Source: Solimonas terrae (GTDB taxonomy: Bacteria; Pseudomonadota; Gammaproteobacteria; Nevskiales; Nevskiaceae). Taken from it: a DNA stretch of 64,000 nt. Under the pieces are notes generated by a model. That model made no database searches. It was not told the DNA's origin and worked only from the letters and a program-made list of their open reading frames with translations. Both the position numbers and the translations under genes were made by a program. Numbering within the stretch: the first letter of the stretch is position 1; each line of letters starts with the position of its first letter. The DNA is taken from NCBI RefSeq assembly GCF_011067135.1, contig NZ_JAAMOW010000001.1, positions 310,001-374,000 on the forward strand, written 5' to 3'. Shown here one piece after another: positions 31,344-40,297 of this stretch.

Positions 31344-32396
31344 CTACTCCTGATCGAGCAGCTTGTACTTGCGCAGCAGACCGCGGAACTGGTGGTAGGT
31401 CAGATGCAGCAGTTCGGCCGCCTTGCGCTGATTGTAGCGGCCGTCTTCCAGCGCCTGCCGCACCAGCCGCGTCTCGAATGCCGCTACCGCCTCCTCGAAC
31501 ACCAGGGGCAGGGCCGGCGCCGCATCAACAACCGATGGCGTCGGTTCCGGCATCGGTGCCGCCACGCTCGCGCCCGCCGCCGGCATCAGCTGCGACGCCA
31601 TCGCCTTCGGACGATACGGGGACGCGAACGGATCGAGTTCGAGCGACTCGACCGTGCTGCGCTCGTGTTCGATGCGATAGACCGCGCGCTCGACGACATT
31701 GCGCAGCTCGCGGATGTTGCCGGGCCAGTCATGCGCCAGCAGCGCACGCTCGGCTGACGGCGAAAACCCGGCGAAGTACTCGCGCCCGAGTTCCTGCGCC
31801 ATGCCTTCGGCAAATTTCTGCGCGAGCAGCAGGATGTCGTCGCGCCGCTCGCGCAGCGGCGGCACCGTGATGACATCGAACGACAGACGATCGAGCAGGT
31901 CTTCCCGGAACTTGCCGGCGCGCGCCATCGCCGGCAGATCGACGTTGGCGGCGCCGATCAGGCGGATGTTGACCTTGATCGTCTCGCTGGAGCCGACCCG
32001 CTCGAACTCGCCGTACTCGACGACGCGCAGCAGCTTTTCCTGCAGGCGCAGCGACATCGATGCCAGCTCGTCGAGAAAGATCGAGCCGTTGTTGGCGAGT
32101 TCGAAGCGTCCGATGCGCGCCTTGGCGGCGCCGGTGTAGGCGCCGGCGACGTGACCGAACAGTTCGGATTCCAGCAGCTCCTCGTTGAGCGCCGCACAGT
32201 TGAATTTCACGTAGGGCCGCGCCCAGCGTTCGGACAGATAGTGCACCCGCGCCGCGATCAATTCCTTGCCGGAGCCGCGCTCGCCGATAATGAGGACGGG
32301 CTTGGACAGCGGCGCGACGCGCGAGACCCGTTCCAGGACAGCAAGGAAATTATCGGCCTGGCCGAGTATGGGATCGGGGCTGTCGCGCAGTTCCAT
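31344..32396 (-). CDS. pspF: Phage shock protein operon activator PspF
   Basis: A 350-residue sigma-54 enhancer-binding protein with only an AAA+ domain and a Fis-type C-terminal helix-turn-helix (QRKAAELLHLTYHQFRGLLRK), as expected for PspF, which lacks a receiver domain. Walker A is GERGSGKE. The sigma-54 contact loop is GAYTGA instead of GAFTGA. An Ala/Pro-rich linker (~270-305) makes it longer than E. coli PspF. It is divergent from the psp operon, whose sigma-54 promoter it should activate; PspA normally inhibits it. Confidence 0.92.
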   Translation of the reverse strand: MELRDSPDPILGQADNFLAVLERVSRVAPLSKPVLIIGERGSGKELIAARVHYLSERWARPYVKFNCAALNEELLESELFGHVAGAYTGAAKARIGRFELANNGSIFLDELASMSLRLQEKLLRVVEYGEFERVGSSETIKVNIRLIGAANVDLPAMARAGKFREDLLDRLSFDVITVPPLRERRDDILLLAQKFAEGMAQELGREYFAGFSPSAERALLAHDWPGNIRELRNVVERAVYRIEHERSTVESLELDPFASPYRPKAMASQLMPAAGASVAAPMPEPTPSVVDAAPALPLVFEEAVAAFETRLVRQALEDGRYNQRKAAELLHLTYHQFRGLLRKYKLLDQE

Positions 32397-32497
32397 TGCG
32401 GCATTGTGCTAGAACTTGGTAAATATCACCATATGTCGGCGCATTGCCTCATCGCACTTTTGACCGGAGTCACATCGTCAGGATTTAAATTAAATAC

Positions 32498-32510
32498 TTT
32501 CAATAAGTTA
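32498..32510 (+). promoter_or_regulatory. IHF-like site upstream of the psp promoter
   Basis: TTTCAATAAGTTA fits the IHF consensus WATCAA-N4-TTR with one mismatch, in an AT-rich stretch (32482-32510) just upstream of the -24 element. IHF bending at this position is typical of sigma-54 promoters served by PspF. Confidence 0.45.
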
Positions 32511-32526
32511 CATGGCATGGCCGGCT

Positions 32527-32542
32527 TGGCACGGAGCTGGCA
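32527..32542 (+). promoter_or_regulatory. Sigma-54 promoter of the psp operon
   Basis: TGGCACG-GAGC-TGGCA has a perfect -24 half and the GC of the -12 half at the right spacing (one T replaced by G). Transcription would start near 32553, 29 nt before the first gene. PspF, encoded divergently, is the expected activator. Confidence 0.75.
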
Positions 32543-32581
32543 ATAACAGACCCACACACCAGCAACAACGGGGAAACCGCC

Positions 32582-32854
32582 ATGTTCTACCAGCATCTCG
32601 CCAGCGCCACTGTCGCCATCGCCATGACCGCCGCCACCGTCGGTGGCCTCAATGGCTACGCCGGCACGCTCGTGCAGGACAACCAGAATGTCGTCGCGCT
32701 GCAGACCGCCGCGACGGCACAGATCGACACCCAGCTGCAGGTCGCGTTGCAGCAGTCGCAACGCGAACTGCAGGACAATGTTGCCGGCACGGTGCTGGCG
32801 ATGATGCCGGCCATGAACGTCGATGCGCCGACGACGATGGTCGCGCAGCGCTAG
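32582..32854 (+). CDS. Small exported protein heading the psp operon
   Basis: 90 residues with a likely signal sequence (ASATVAIAMTAATVGGLNGYA) and a Gln-rich helical mature part (LQTAATAQIDTQLQVALQQSQ). It has a GGGGA ribosome site and is the first gene after the sigma-54 promoter, 37 nt before pspA. It is not a standard psp gene and I recognise no family. Position suggests an envelope-stress role. Confidence 0.65.
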   Translation: MFYQHLASATVAIAMTAATVGGLNGYAGTLVQDNQNVVALQTAATAQIDTQLQVALQQSQRELQDNVAGTVLAMMPAMNVDAPTTMVAQR

Positions 32855-32891
32855 CAGCAAAGGCCGGACTGCAGTTTTCGAGGAACGATTG

Positions 32892-33581
32892 ATGGGAATT
32901 TTTTCCAGAACGCGCGATGTCATCGATTCGAATCTGGGCGCCTTGCTCAACAAGGCCGAGGATCCGGAAAAGATGGCTCGCCTGATCATCCAGGAGATGG
33001 AGGACACGCTCGTGGAAGTACGCTCGATGGCGGTCCGCTTTCTCGCCCGCAAGAAAGAACTGCAGCGCGCGATCGACACGCTCGGCGTCGAAGCTGCGGA
33101 CTGGGAAGCCAAGGCCGAGCTGGCCGTCAGCAAGGATCGTGACGATCTGGCGCGGGGCGCCCTGGCCGCCAAGCGGCGTGCCGGCGACCGCATCGACGAC
33201 GCCCGGCGCGAGCTCAGGCAGGTCGATACGGAAGTCGGCAAGCTCGACGAGGACATCGCCAAGCTGCGCGCGAAGCTGTCGGAAGCCCGTCAGCGCCAGA
33301 AAACGATCAACCTGCGCAGCCAGTCGGCGGGCTCGCGCATCAAGCTGCGCGAACAGATGGATGACAAACGCTCGGCGGCAACGCAGGCCGCGCTGGATCA
33401 TGCCGAACGCGCGGCCGACGAACTCGAATCGCGGGTCGATGCCTTCGACCTCGGCGCCGACCGTTTGCGTGATGAATTCGCCCGTCTGGCCGACGACAAG
33501 GTCGAAGCCGAACTGGCAAGATTGCGCGCCAAGGCAGGCAAGCCGGCAGCGGCCGCCGACAAAGACAAAGCGCAGGAGTAA
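32892..33581 (+). CDS. pspA: Phage shock protein A
   Basis: 229 residues, almost all coiled coil, starting with the amphipathic membrane-binding helix MGIFSRTRDVIDSNLGALL and the EDPEKMARLIIQEMEDTLVE motif typical of PspA/IM30. PspA binds the inner membrane under stress and inhibits PspF otherwise. The C-terminus is Ala/Lys-rich (AGKPAAAADKDKAQE). Confidence 0.96.
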   Translation: MGIFSRTRDVIDSNLGALLNKAEDPEKMARLIIQEMEDTLVEVRSMAVRFLARKKELQRAIDTLGVEAADWEAKAELAVSKDRDDLARGALAAKRRAGDRIDDARRELRQVDTEVGKLDEDIAKLRAKLSEARQRQKTINLRSQSAGSRIKLREQMDDKRSAATQAALDHAERAADELESRVDAFDLGADRLRDEFARLADDKVEAELARLRAKAGKPAAAADKDKAQE

Positions 33582-33584
33582 CGG

Positions 33585-33833
33585 GTGGAAAATTTTTTCG
33601 ACAATCTGATTCCGCTGGTCGTCGTCACGGGAATTTTCGTCGTGTTCCCGGTGCTGCTGTTCCGCCACTTTGCACAGCGCAACGCCGGCAAATCGCAGAC
33701 ATCGAACGGCGACGCGGTCGGCAAGGATCTGATCGACCTGGCGGACCGCATGGAAAAACGCATCGATACGCTCGAGCGTCTGCTCGACGTGGAAGCCCCC
33801 GGCTGGAGAGAACGGCATCATGAGCAACACTAA
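33585..33833 (+). CDS. pspB: Phage shock protein B
   Basis: 82 residues from GTG 33585, 3 nt after pspA. One N-terminal membrane segment (LIPLVVVTGIFVVFPVLLF) is followed by a charged helix (LADRMEKRIDTLERLLDVEAPGW), the PspB layout. It works with PspC to release PspF from PspA. It overlaps pspC by 14 nt. Confidence 0.92.
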   Translation: MENFFDNLIPLVVVTGIFVVFPVLLFRHFAQRNAGKSQTSNGDAVGKDLIDLADRMEKRIDTLERLLDVEAPGWRERHHEQH

Positions 33834-34242
33834 AGCCCCACGCGACGACAGCGGCAGCCTGTCTTCGATGCGCCGCTACCCGGAAGACGGCTGGATCGCC
33901 GGCGTCTGTGCCGGCATCGCCGACTACTTCGGCTGGAGCGTCAAGCTGATCCGCGTGCTGGTGATCATCGCATTCGTGTTCAGCGGCTTCTTCCCGCTCG
34001 GCGTCGTCTACATCGCACTCTGGTACCTGATGGATCCGGCCGACGCCGGCATGACGATGTCGGCCACGCCGACGCGGCGCGCCGGCAGCAGCCCGGGTCA
34101 CAGCCGCATGGAGCCCGGCGTCACCCCCGATGCTGCCAGGGCGCGCTTTGATCGCCTGGAGCGCCGCCTGCGCCAGATCGAAGCCTGCGTCACGCAGGAA
34201 GAACTGGAACTGCGCCGCGAGTTCAAGAACCTCGAAGCCTGA
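33820..34242 (+). CDS. pspC: Phage shock protein C (PspC domain)
   Basis: 140 residues. The PspC domain shows RRYPEDGWIAGVCAGIADYFGW and a membrane segment (VLVIIAFVFSGFFPLGVVYIAL). A C-terminal helix (ARFDRLERRLRQIEACV) is cytoplasmic. It senses membrane stress together with PspB. The start overlaps the end of pspB. Confidence 0.94.
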   Translation: MSNTKAPRDDSGSLSSMRRYPEDGWIAGVCAGIADYFGWSVKLIRVLVIIAFVFSGFFPLGVVYIALWYLMDPADAGMTMSATPTRRAGSSPGHSRMEPGVTPDAARARFDRLERRLRQIEACVTQEELELRREFKNLEA

Positions 34243-34261
34243 GGACCGGAGTCTCTTCACC

Positions 34262-34471
34262 GTGAAAACGCTGACCTTCCTGACCGCCTGGCTGTTGCTG
34301 CTGGTGCTGTGCTGGCCGCTCGCCCTGATGGCCCTGTTGCTGGCACCACTGGTCTGGCTGATCTGCCTGCCGCTGCGCCTGCTCGGCATCGCGATCGACG
34401 GCATGTTCGCGCTGGTCGCGGCGCTGTTCATGCTGCCGGCACGCCTGCTCGGATATCGCGGCGCGCATTGA
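34262..34471 (+). CDS. Small hydrophobic protein ending the psp operon
   Basis: 69 residues from GTG 34262, nearly all hydrophobic, with two likely membrane segments (LTFLTAWLLLLVLCWPLALM, then LLGIAIDGMFALVAALFMLP). It follows pspC after 19 nt. It may fill the place of PspD but shows no clear similarity to it. Confidence 0.7.
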   Translation: MKTLTFLTAWLLLLVLCWPLALMALLLAPLVWLICLPLRLLGIAIDGMFALVAALFMLPARLLGYRGAH

Positions 34472-34574
34472 ACGCGGGCGCGGCTGCGGCTTCTGCATGA
34501 GTGCGTGACGATGTCGTTGCTGGCAAGCGGCGGCGACATCGTCGAGAATTCGCGCTCATCGCCGAAAGACCGCC

Positions 34575-35210
34575 ATGCCGCGCAAGCCCGCTCACGAACA
34601 ATTCGACACGATCAAGGCAATCGCCGATCAGGCTTTCGAACTGTTCGGTCGCTACGGCTACGAAGGCGTTTCGATCGGCGACATCGCCAAGGCCGCAAAG
34701 CTTTCCAAGGGCGCTCTCTACTGGCATTTCGACGGCAAGGAAGCGCTGTATCTCCAGTGCCTGCGGTGCCTGCACGCGATCTTCGATCAATACGTGTTCG
34801 AACCGATGCGCGCCGAGAGCGATCCGGTGCGGGCCATCCTGCACGTGTTCACCGGCCTGCAGAAGTTGCTGCAGGACTCGCGCGTCGAGAAAGGCGTGGC
34901 AGGCTACTGGCTGATCCCCTCGCGCCCCGAAACGGCGGCACTGACCGCCGCACAGCGGGCCTTTGAGGCCGCCTCGATCGAAACCCTGCGCCGCAACCTC
35001 CAGCTCGCCAGCGAGCACGGTCAGCTCGAACTGGGCGGCGAGGCGGACGAGATGGCGCGTGCGGTGATCGCGCTGATCGAGGCCTGCGTCGTGCCGCTGC
35101 GCCAATACAGCGTCGACGAAATGCATGGCATTCTTGCCGTGCTCGCGCGCACGCTGTTCCGTGCGTATGCAAAATCGGACGAGCTGCTGAAGCTCGCGTT
35201 GACGATCTGA
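34575..35210 (+). CDS. TetR/AcrR-family regulator
   Basis: 211 residues with a classical N-terminal TetR helix-turn-helix (YGYEGVSIGDIAKAAKLSKGALYWHFDGKE region, residues ~28-57) and a helical ligand domain. It is followed 56 nt later by the RND/MMPL transporter gene, which it probably represses until a hydrophobic ligand binds. Confidence 0.9.
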   Translation: MPRKPAHEQFDTIKAIADQAFELFGRYGYEGVSIGDIAKAAKLSKGALYWHFDGKEALYLQCLRCLHAIFDQYVFEPMRAESDPVRAILHVFTGLQKLLQDSRVEKGVAGYWLIPSRPETAALTAAQRAFEAASIETLRRNLQLASEHGQLELGGEADEMARAVIALIEACVVPLRQYSVDEMHGILAVLARTLFRAYAKSDELLKLALTI

Positions 35211-35266
35211 CGCGCAGCGCAGGTCGACACGGCTGGCGTCGACCACAACAAGAAACGGAGGACGAG

Positions 35267-37636
35267 GTGGGCCGCAACGCCGAACGCATTCTGCGCATCG
35301 TCGAACCGATCGTGTACGCGCGACGCTGGCTGACCTTCGGCGTCCTGCTCGCGTTCACGGCCGGCATGCTGGTGCTGGCCTTGCGCCTGCAGCCCGACGC
35401 CGGCTTCGAGAAGCAGATACCGCTCGATCATCCGTACATGAAGGTGTTCAAGCGCTACGAGCAGGCGTTCGGCGGCGCCAACCTGATCTCGATTGCGGTC
35501 ATGCGCAAACCCGGCACGCCGGGCGACATCTACGACGCCGGTTTTCTCGATACGCTGCACAAGGTCACGGACGACGTCTTTTTCCTGCCGGGTGTCGATC
35601 GCTCGCGCGTGACGTCGCTGTTCACGCCCGGCGTGCGCTACATGGAAGTCGTCGAGGACGGCTTCAGCACCGGCGACGTCATCCCGCGCGACTATCGCCC
35701 GACGCCGGAAATGCTCGCACGCATCCGCTCGAACGTCGGCAAGGCCAACGTGATCGGCCGCCTCGTGTCGCTCGATCAACGCGGTGCGATGGTGGTCGCC
35801 GAACTGCTGGAACGCGATCCGTCGACCGGTGCCCGCCTCGACTATCGCGCGGTCGCGGCCAGACTCGAAGCGATACGCCAGCGCTACGAAAACGATCAGA
35901 TCGACATCCGCATCATCGGCTTCGCCAAGGTGGTCGGCGATGTCAGCGACGCCAGCAGCGAAGTGCTGATGTTCTTCGCCATCGCGCTGCTGTCGACGCT
36001 GCTGCTGCTGTGGATGTTCTGCGGTTCCTGGCGACTGGCGCTGCTGCCGCTGTTCGCCGCGCTCGCGGCGGTGGTCTGGGAACTCGGCCTGCTGCGACTC
36101 GCCGGTTTCGGCCTCGATCCGTTCGCGATCCTGGTGCCGTTCCTGATCCTGTCGATCGGCGTTTCGCACGGCGTGCAGTACGTCAACGCCTGGCGTTACG
36201 AGGTGGCAGTCAACGGCCTTGATTCACGCGAGGCCTCGATCGCCACGTTCCGCCAGCTGTTCATTCCCGGCACGGTCGCGATCCTGACCGACGTGATCGG
36301 CTTCGCGACGCTGGCGTTCATCAAGATCGACATCGTTCGCGAGATGGCGATCAACGCGGCGATGGGCATGGCGGCGGTGATCATCAGCAACAAGCTGATG
36401 CTGCCGATCGTGCTGTCGTGGGTGCGCGTGCACGACGTCGAGGCGTTCCGAGCACGTCAGCGCCAGCGCGTCGCCCTGTCCGATCGCGTCTGGCAGCGCG
36501 TTGCCGCGTTCGCGACCGCGCAAGCGGCCATCCCGACGCTGATCGTCGCCGCCGTCGCGCTGGTGTGGGCGCTGGTGATGTATCCGAAACTGACCGTCGG
36601 CGATCAACAGGCCGGCGTGCCGGAGTTGCGACCGGACAGCCGCTACAACGTCGACTCGCGCGCGATCGGCGGCAGCTTCGCGATCGGTGTCGACGTACTC
36701 AAGGTGTTTGCGGTCGGTGCGCCATACAGCTGCGTCGATCCGCAGAAGATGGAGGAAATCGATCGCTTTGCCTGGCACATGCAGAACACCGACGGCGTGC
36801 GGTCGGTGCTGTCGCTGCCGCAGATTGCCAAACAGGTGCGCGCCGGCTGGTTCGAAGGCTCGCCGAAATGGCGAGTGCTGCCGCGCAACCAGAACCTCTC
36901 GCAGCTGGTGGCGCCGGTACCGAGCCAGCTCGGCCTGCAGAATCCGGACTGCAGTGTGATGCCGGTACTGATCTTCACGCGCGATCACCGCGCCAGCACG
37001 ATCGATCGCGTGGTCAATGCAGTGAAAACCTTTGCGCGCGACAACGCCGGCCACGGCGTCGATTTCCAGCTGGCGTCCGGCAACGTCGGCGTCTGGGCGG
37101 CGACCAACGAAGAAATCCGCGCGCGCGAACTGCTGGTGATCATCTGGGTACATGCGACGCTGGCACTGTTTGCATGGCTGAGTTTTCGCAGCGGCGTCGC
37201 GGTGTTCTGCATTCTCACGCCGCTGGTGCTGTGCTCACTGCTGACCTACGGCCTGATGGCGACACTCGGCATCGGCATGAAACCGGCGACCCTGCCGGTT
37301 GCCGCCTTCGGCGTCGGCATCGGCGTCGACTACAGCATTTACCTGTGGAGCGTGTTCTCGCGCCATCTGGATCGCGCGACGCCTCTGCGCAAGGCCTACT
37401 ACGAAGCACTGCGTCACACCGGCAAGGCCGTGATCTTCACGTCGGCCTCACTGGTGCTGAGTGTCTTCACCTGGCTGTTCTCGGGCCTGCAATTCCAGGC
37501 CGACATGGGCCTGCTGCTGCTGTTCATGTTCAGCACCAATCTGTTCGGTGCGATTTTCCTGTTGCCGGCCCTCGCCTGGCTGGCTTTGCGTCGACGTGAC
37601 ACGAACCCGACGCCGGTTCGTGCAGTCGAAACCTGA
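35267..37636 (+). CDS. RND/MMPL-family transporter
   Basis: 789 residues from GTG 35267 (GGAGGACGAG upstream). Two halves each hold one large periplasmic loop and a bundle of membrane helices, about twelve in all, in the RND/MMPL arrangement (ILVPFLILSIGVSHGVQYVNA and VAAFGVGIGVDYSIYLWSVF are the matching helix-4 segments). These proteins are commonly found with DUF1329 and DUF1302 proteins in export or uptake of sterols and lipids. The substrate here is not known. Confidence 0.9.
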   Translation: MGRNAERILRIVEPIVYARRWLTFGVLLAFTAGMLVLALRLQPDAGFEKQIPLDHPYMKVFKRYEQAFGGANLISIAVMRKPGTPGDIYDAGFLDTLHKVTDDVFFLPGVDRSRVTSLFTPGVRYMEVVEDGFSTGDVIPRDYRPTPEMLARIRSNVGKANVIGRLVSLDQRGAMVVAELLERDPSTGARLDYRAVAARLEAIRQRYENDQIDIRIIGFAKVVGDVSDASSEVLMFFAIALLSTLLLLWMFCGSWRLALLPLFAALAAVVWELGLLRLAGFGLDPFAILVPFLILSIGVSHGVQYVNAWRYEVAVNGLDSREASIATFRQLFIPGTVAILTDVIGFATLAFIKIDIVREMAINAAMGMAAVIISNKLMLPIVLSWVRVHDVEAFRARQRQRVALSDRVWQRVAAFATAQAAIPTLIVAAVALVWALVMYPKLTVGDQQAGVPELRPDSRYNVDSRAIGGSFAIGVDVLKVFAVGAPYSCVDPQKMEEIDRFAWHMQNTDGVRSVLSLPQIAKQVRAGWFEGSPKWRVLPRNQNLSQLVAPVPSQLGLQNPDCSVMPVLIFTRDHRASTIDRVVNAVKTFARDNAGHGVDFQLASGNVGVWAATNEEIRARELLVIIWVHATLALFAWLSFRSGVAVFCILTPLVLCSLLTYGLMATLGIGMKPATLPVAAFGVGIGVDYSIYLWSVFSRHLDRATPLRKAYYEALRHTGKAVIFTSASLVLSVFTWLFSGLQFQADMGLLLLFMFSTNLFGAIFLLPALAWLALRRRDTNPTPVRAVET

Positions 37637-37668
37637 AGGAGGCGGTCGCGCTGCGACCGAAAACCGTC

Positions 37669-39015
37669 ATGATGCCTCGTATCGCACGCTGTCTCGCCCT
37701 GCTGCTGCTGCCGCTGATGGGCTGCGCGTTCGCCAAGGTCACGGCCGACGAAGCCGCCAGACTCGGCAAGGATCTCACGCCGATGGGCGCCGAACGCGCC
37801 GGCAATGCCGCGGGCACGATCCCGGCGTGGACCGGCGGCCTGCCGAAACAGGATCTGCCGCGCGGCGCCAATCCGTTTGCCGCCGACAAGCCGCTGTACA
37901 CGATCACGGCGCAGAACATGTCGCAGCACGCCGATGTGCTGACCGAGGGTTACAAGGCGCTGTTCAAGACCTTTCCCGATTACAAGATGATCGTCTACCC
38001 GACGCGGCGCAGCGCTTCGTACCCGCAGTGGTATTACGACGCGACCGAGAAGAACGCGACCGAAGTCTCGCTGACTGACGACGGCTACGGCTTCTGCTGC
38101 GCCGCACAGGGCGATCCGTTTCCGATCCCGAAGAACGGCACGGAAGTGATGTGGAACCACATCATGCGCTACAACACGCGCGGCTTTCGCGGCTTCGTCG
38201 ACTCGGCAGCGACCGCCGCGGACGGCAGCTTCGTCGTGCAGCGCGACTACGTCGAACTCGCCTTCATGTACAACAATCCGGACGCGACCGTGAAATCGCT
38301 GGACGGCATGAACCTGTACGCATTCCAGAAGACCGTCGCGCCGCCGAACCTCGCCGGCGAGGCGCATCTGCTGCACGTGCCGATCGATCGCATCGCCAAC
38401 CAGACCGGCGTCTGGGTCTACAACAACACGGTCGGCCGGCCGCGGCGCATCGGCGAGGTCGGCTACGACAATCCGCTGTACGACGGCCTGATGACGCACG
38501 ACCAGATCGACATGTTCAACGGGCCGCTCGACCGCTACACGATCAAGCTGCTCGGCAAGAAGGAAATGCTGATCCCGTACAACAGCTACAAGCTCTACGA
38601 CCCGAAACTCAAGTACAAGGACATCGTCACCAAGGGCCACATCAATCAGGATCTCGCCCGCTACGAGCTGCACCGCGTCTGGGTGATCGAGGCGAACGTG
38701 CGGCAGGGCTACGCCCATCGTTACAAGAAGCGCGTGTTCTATGTCGACGAGGACTCGTGGATCGTCCACGCCGAAGACATCTACGACGAGCGCGATCAGT
38801 TCTGGCGGACCGCCGAGTCGCATTCGATCACGTTTCCGAACGAGCCCGTTGTCGTCAACGGCGTGCAGGTTCACTACGACCTGCAGTCGCGACGCTACGT
38901 GATCATCAACATGACCAACGAGGAGCGGAACCTGATCGAATACGACTGGAACGCCAAGCCCTCGTACTTCACGCCGCAGGCGCTGAAACGCTTCGCAACC
39001 AGCGGACCCAATTGA
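37669..39015 (+). CDS. DUF1329-family exported lipid-handling protein
   Basis: 448 residues with a signal peptide (LALLLLPLMGCAFA) and the DUF1329 pattern (AGTIPAWTGGL, RSASYPQW, WNHIMRYNTRGFRG, AHRYKKRVFYVDEDSW). The family is LolA/B-like and linked to outer-membrane lipid traffic. It follows the MMPL gene by 32 nt. The usual third partner, DUF1302, is absent from the window. Confidence 0.9.
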   Translation: MMPRIARCLALLLLPLMGCAFAKVTADEAARLGKDLTPMGAERAGNAAGTIPAWTGGLPKQDLPRGANPFAADKPLYTITAQNMSQHADVLTEGYKALFKTFPDYKMIVYPTRRSASYPQWYYDATEKNATEVSLTDDGYGFCCAAQGDPFPIPKNGTEVMWNHIMRYNTRGFRGFVDSAATAADGSFVVQRDYVELAFMYNNPDATVKSLDGMNLYAFQKTVAPPNLAGEAHLLHVPIDRIANQTGVWVYNNTVGRPRRIGEVGYDNPLYDGLMTHDQIDMFNGPLDRYTIKLLGKKEMLIPYNSYKLYDPKLKYKDIVTKGHINQDLARYELHRVWVIEANVRQGYAHRYKKRVFYVDEDSWIVHAEDIYDERDQFWRTAESHSITFPNEPVVVNGVQVHYDLQSRRYVIINMTNEERNLIEYDWNAKPSYFTPQALKRFATSGPN

Positions 39016-39265
39016 ATCCTCACCGGAAACTGTCGTGACTGACAGCTTAGTCGCTGAAATTCCAGAAAAAATTAAGGACGAATTCAGTTAGCAGGGCTAG
39101 TCTGCAAACTTCTCGGTTCTTCTCGCCGCAAGCCTCGGAGACGCGCCATGATCCTGCTGTCGACTGCCGCCGACCCGGTGCTTGATGCGAAGCGCCCGGG
39201 CGGGCGTGGCGTCGCTCCGTGCCTCGACGTGGACGTACGGGCGCGCGCCGACTAAATTGCCTGCG

Positions 39266-39577
39266 ATGCGTATCTCTTTTTTCATCGTCGTTGGCTTGGC
39301 CGGCGTCGTCCTGCTGCAGCCGGCGAGCGCGGCGCTGGCCCGCCCGGCCAAGCACGATGGCGATCGCGGCACCGTCCTGCGGGCCCCGGTACAACCGCCG
39401 CCGGCGCCGGCGCCGGCGCAGGATCTGCGCGCAACGACCTTCACGCCCGACTCGGCAGCGCGCGAGATCCAGCGCATGCACGGTGGCCGGGTGCTGGCCG
39501 TGCAGCCGGACGGCGCCGGATATCGCGTCAAGATGCTCAAGGACGGCGAAGTCCGAATCTATCAAGTCGATCCATAG
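39266..39577 (+). CDS. Small exported PepSY-like protein
   Basis: 103 residues from ATG 39266. A signal peptide (FIVVGLAGVVLLQPASAALA) and a proline-rich spacer precede a PepSY-like C-terminal repeat (AAREIQRMHGGRVLAVQPDGAGYRVKM). It lies 42 nt before the two-component genes, an arrangement common in this group, and may act as a periplasmic modulator of the kinase. The 250 bp before it hold no gene I can support. Confidence 0.75.
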   Translation: MRISFFIVVGLAGVVLLQPASAALARPAKHDGDRGTVLRAPVQPPPAPAPAQDLRATTFTPDSAAREIQRMHGGRVLAVQPDGAGYRVKMLKDGEVRIYQVDP

Positions 39578-39619
39578 CGGACCTGCCGGTCCGCTCCGTT
39601 TTAACAGGGAGAAAGCAGG

Positions 39620-40297
39620 ATGCGTGCCCTAGTCATTGAAGACGATCCGGACCTGCGCGAGCAGGTCGCCAAGTTTCTCAGCGACGACGGCTTTGCCGTC
39701 GACGTTGCCGCCGATGGCGACAACGGCGCCTACATGGCCGAGGAATATCCGGCCGACATCGCCATCATCGATCTCGGCCTGCCCGGCATGCCCGGCATCG
39801 ACATCATCCGCCAGGTCCGCAAATCGGGACGCAAGTATCCGATCCTGATCCTGACCGCTCGCGACGGCTGGCAGACCAAGGTCGAGGGCCTGGAAGCCGG
39901 CGCCGACGATTATCTGGTGAAGCCCTTCCATCGCGAGGAGCTGATCGCCCGCGTGCGGGCTCTGGTGCGCCGCGTCGGCGGCTGGACGCAGGCAACGCTG
40001 AACTCCGGGCCGTACATTGTCGACACCAGCGCCAAGTCGGTGATGGTCGACGGCAAGCCGGTCGATCTGACCAGCTATGAATTCCGCGTGCTCGAATACC
40101 TGCTCACGCATGCCGGCAAGGTCATCTCCAAGAGCGAGCTGACCGAACACCTGTACACCGAAGACGAGGAACGCGACAGCAACGTCATCGAAGTCTTCAT
40201 CCGCCGTCTGCGTTCCAAACTCGATTCGGACAGCCAGTACAACCCGATCACCACCTTGCGCGGTTCAGGCTACCGGTGGGACCTGCCGCGCGCCTGA
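39620..40297 (+). CDS. OmpR/PhoP-family response regulator
   Basis: 225 residues. A receiver domain (phospho-acceptor Asp in IAIIDLGLPG, Lys in YLVKPF) is followed by an OmpR-type winged helix (LTSYEFRVLEYLLTHAGKVISK, SNVIEVFIRRLRSKL). Similarity and length fit PhoP-like regulators. It overlaps the histidine kinase gene by 22 nt. Confidence 0.92.
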   Translation: MRALVIEDDPDLREQVAKFLSDDGFAVDVAADGDNGAYMAEEYPADIAIIDLGLPGMPGIDIIRQVRKSGRKYPILILTARDGWQTKVEGLEAGADDYLVKPFHREELIARVRALVRRVGGWTQATLNSGPYIVDTSAKSVMVDGKPVDLTSYEFRVLEYLLTHAGKVISKSELTEHLYTEDEERDSNVIEVFIRRLRSKLDSDSQYNPITTLRGSGYRWDLPRA

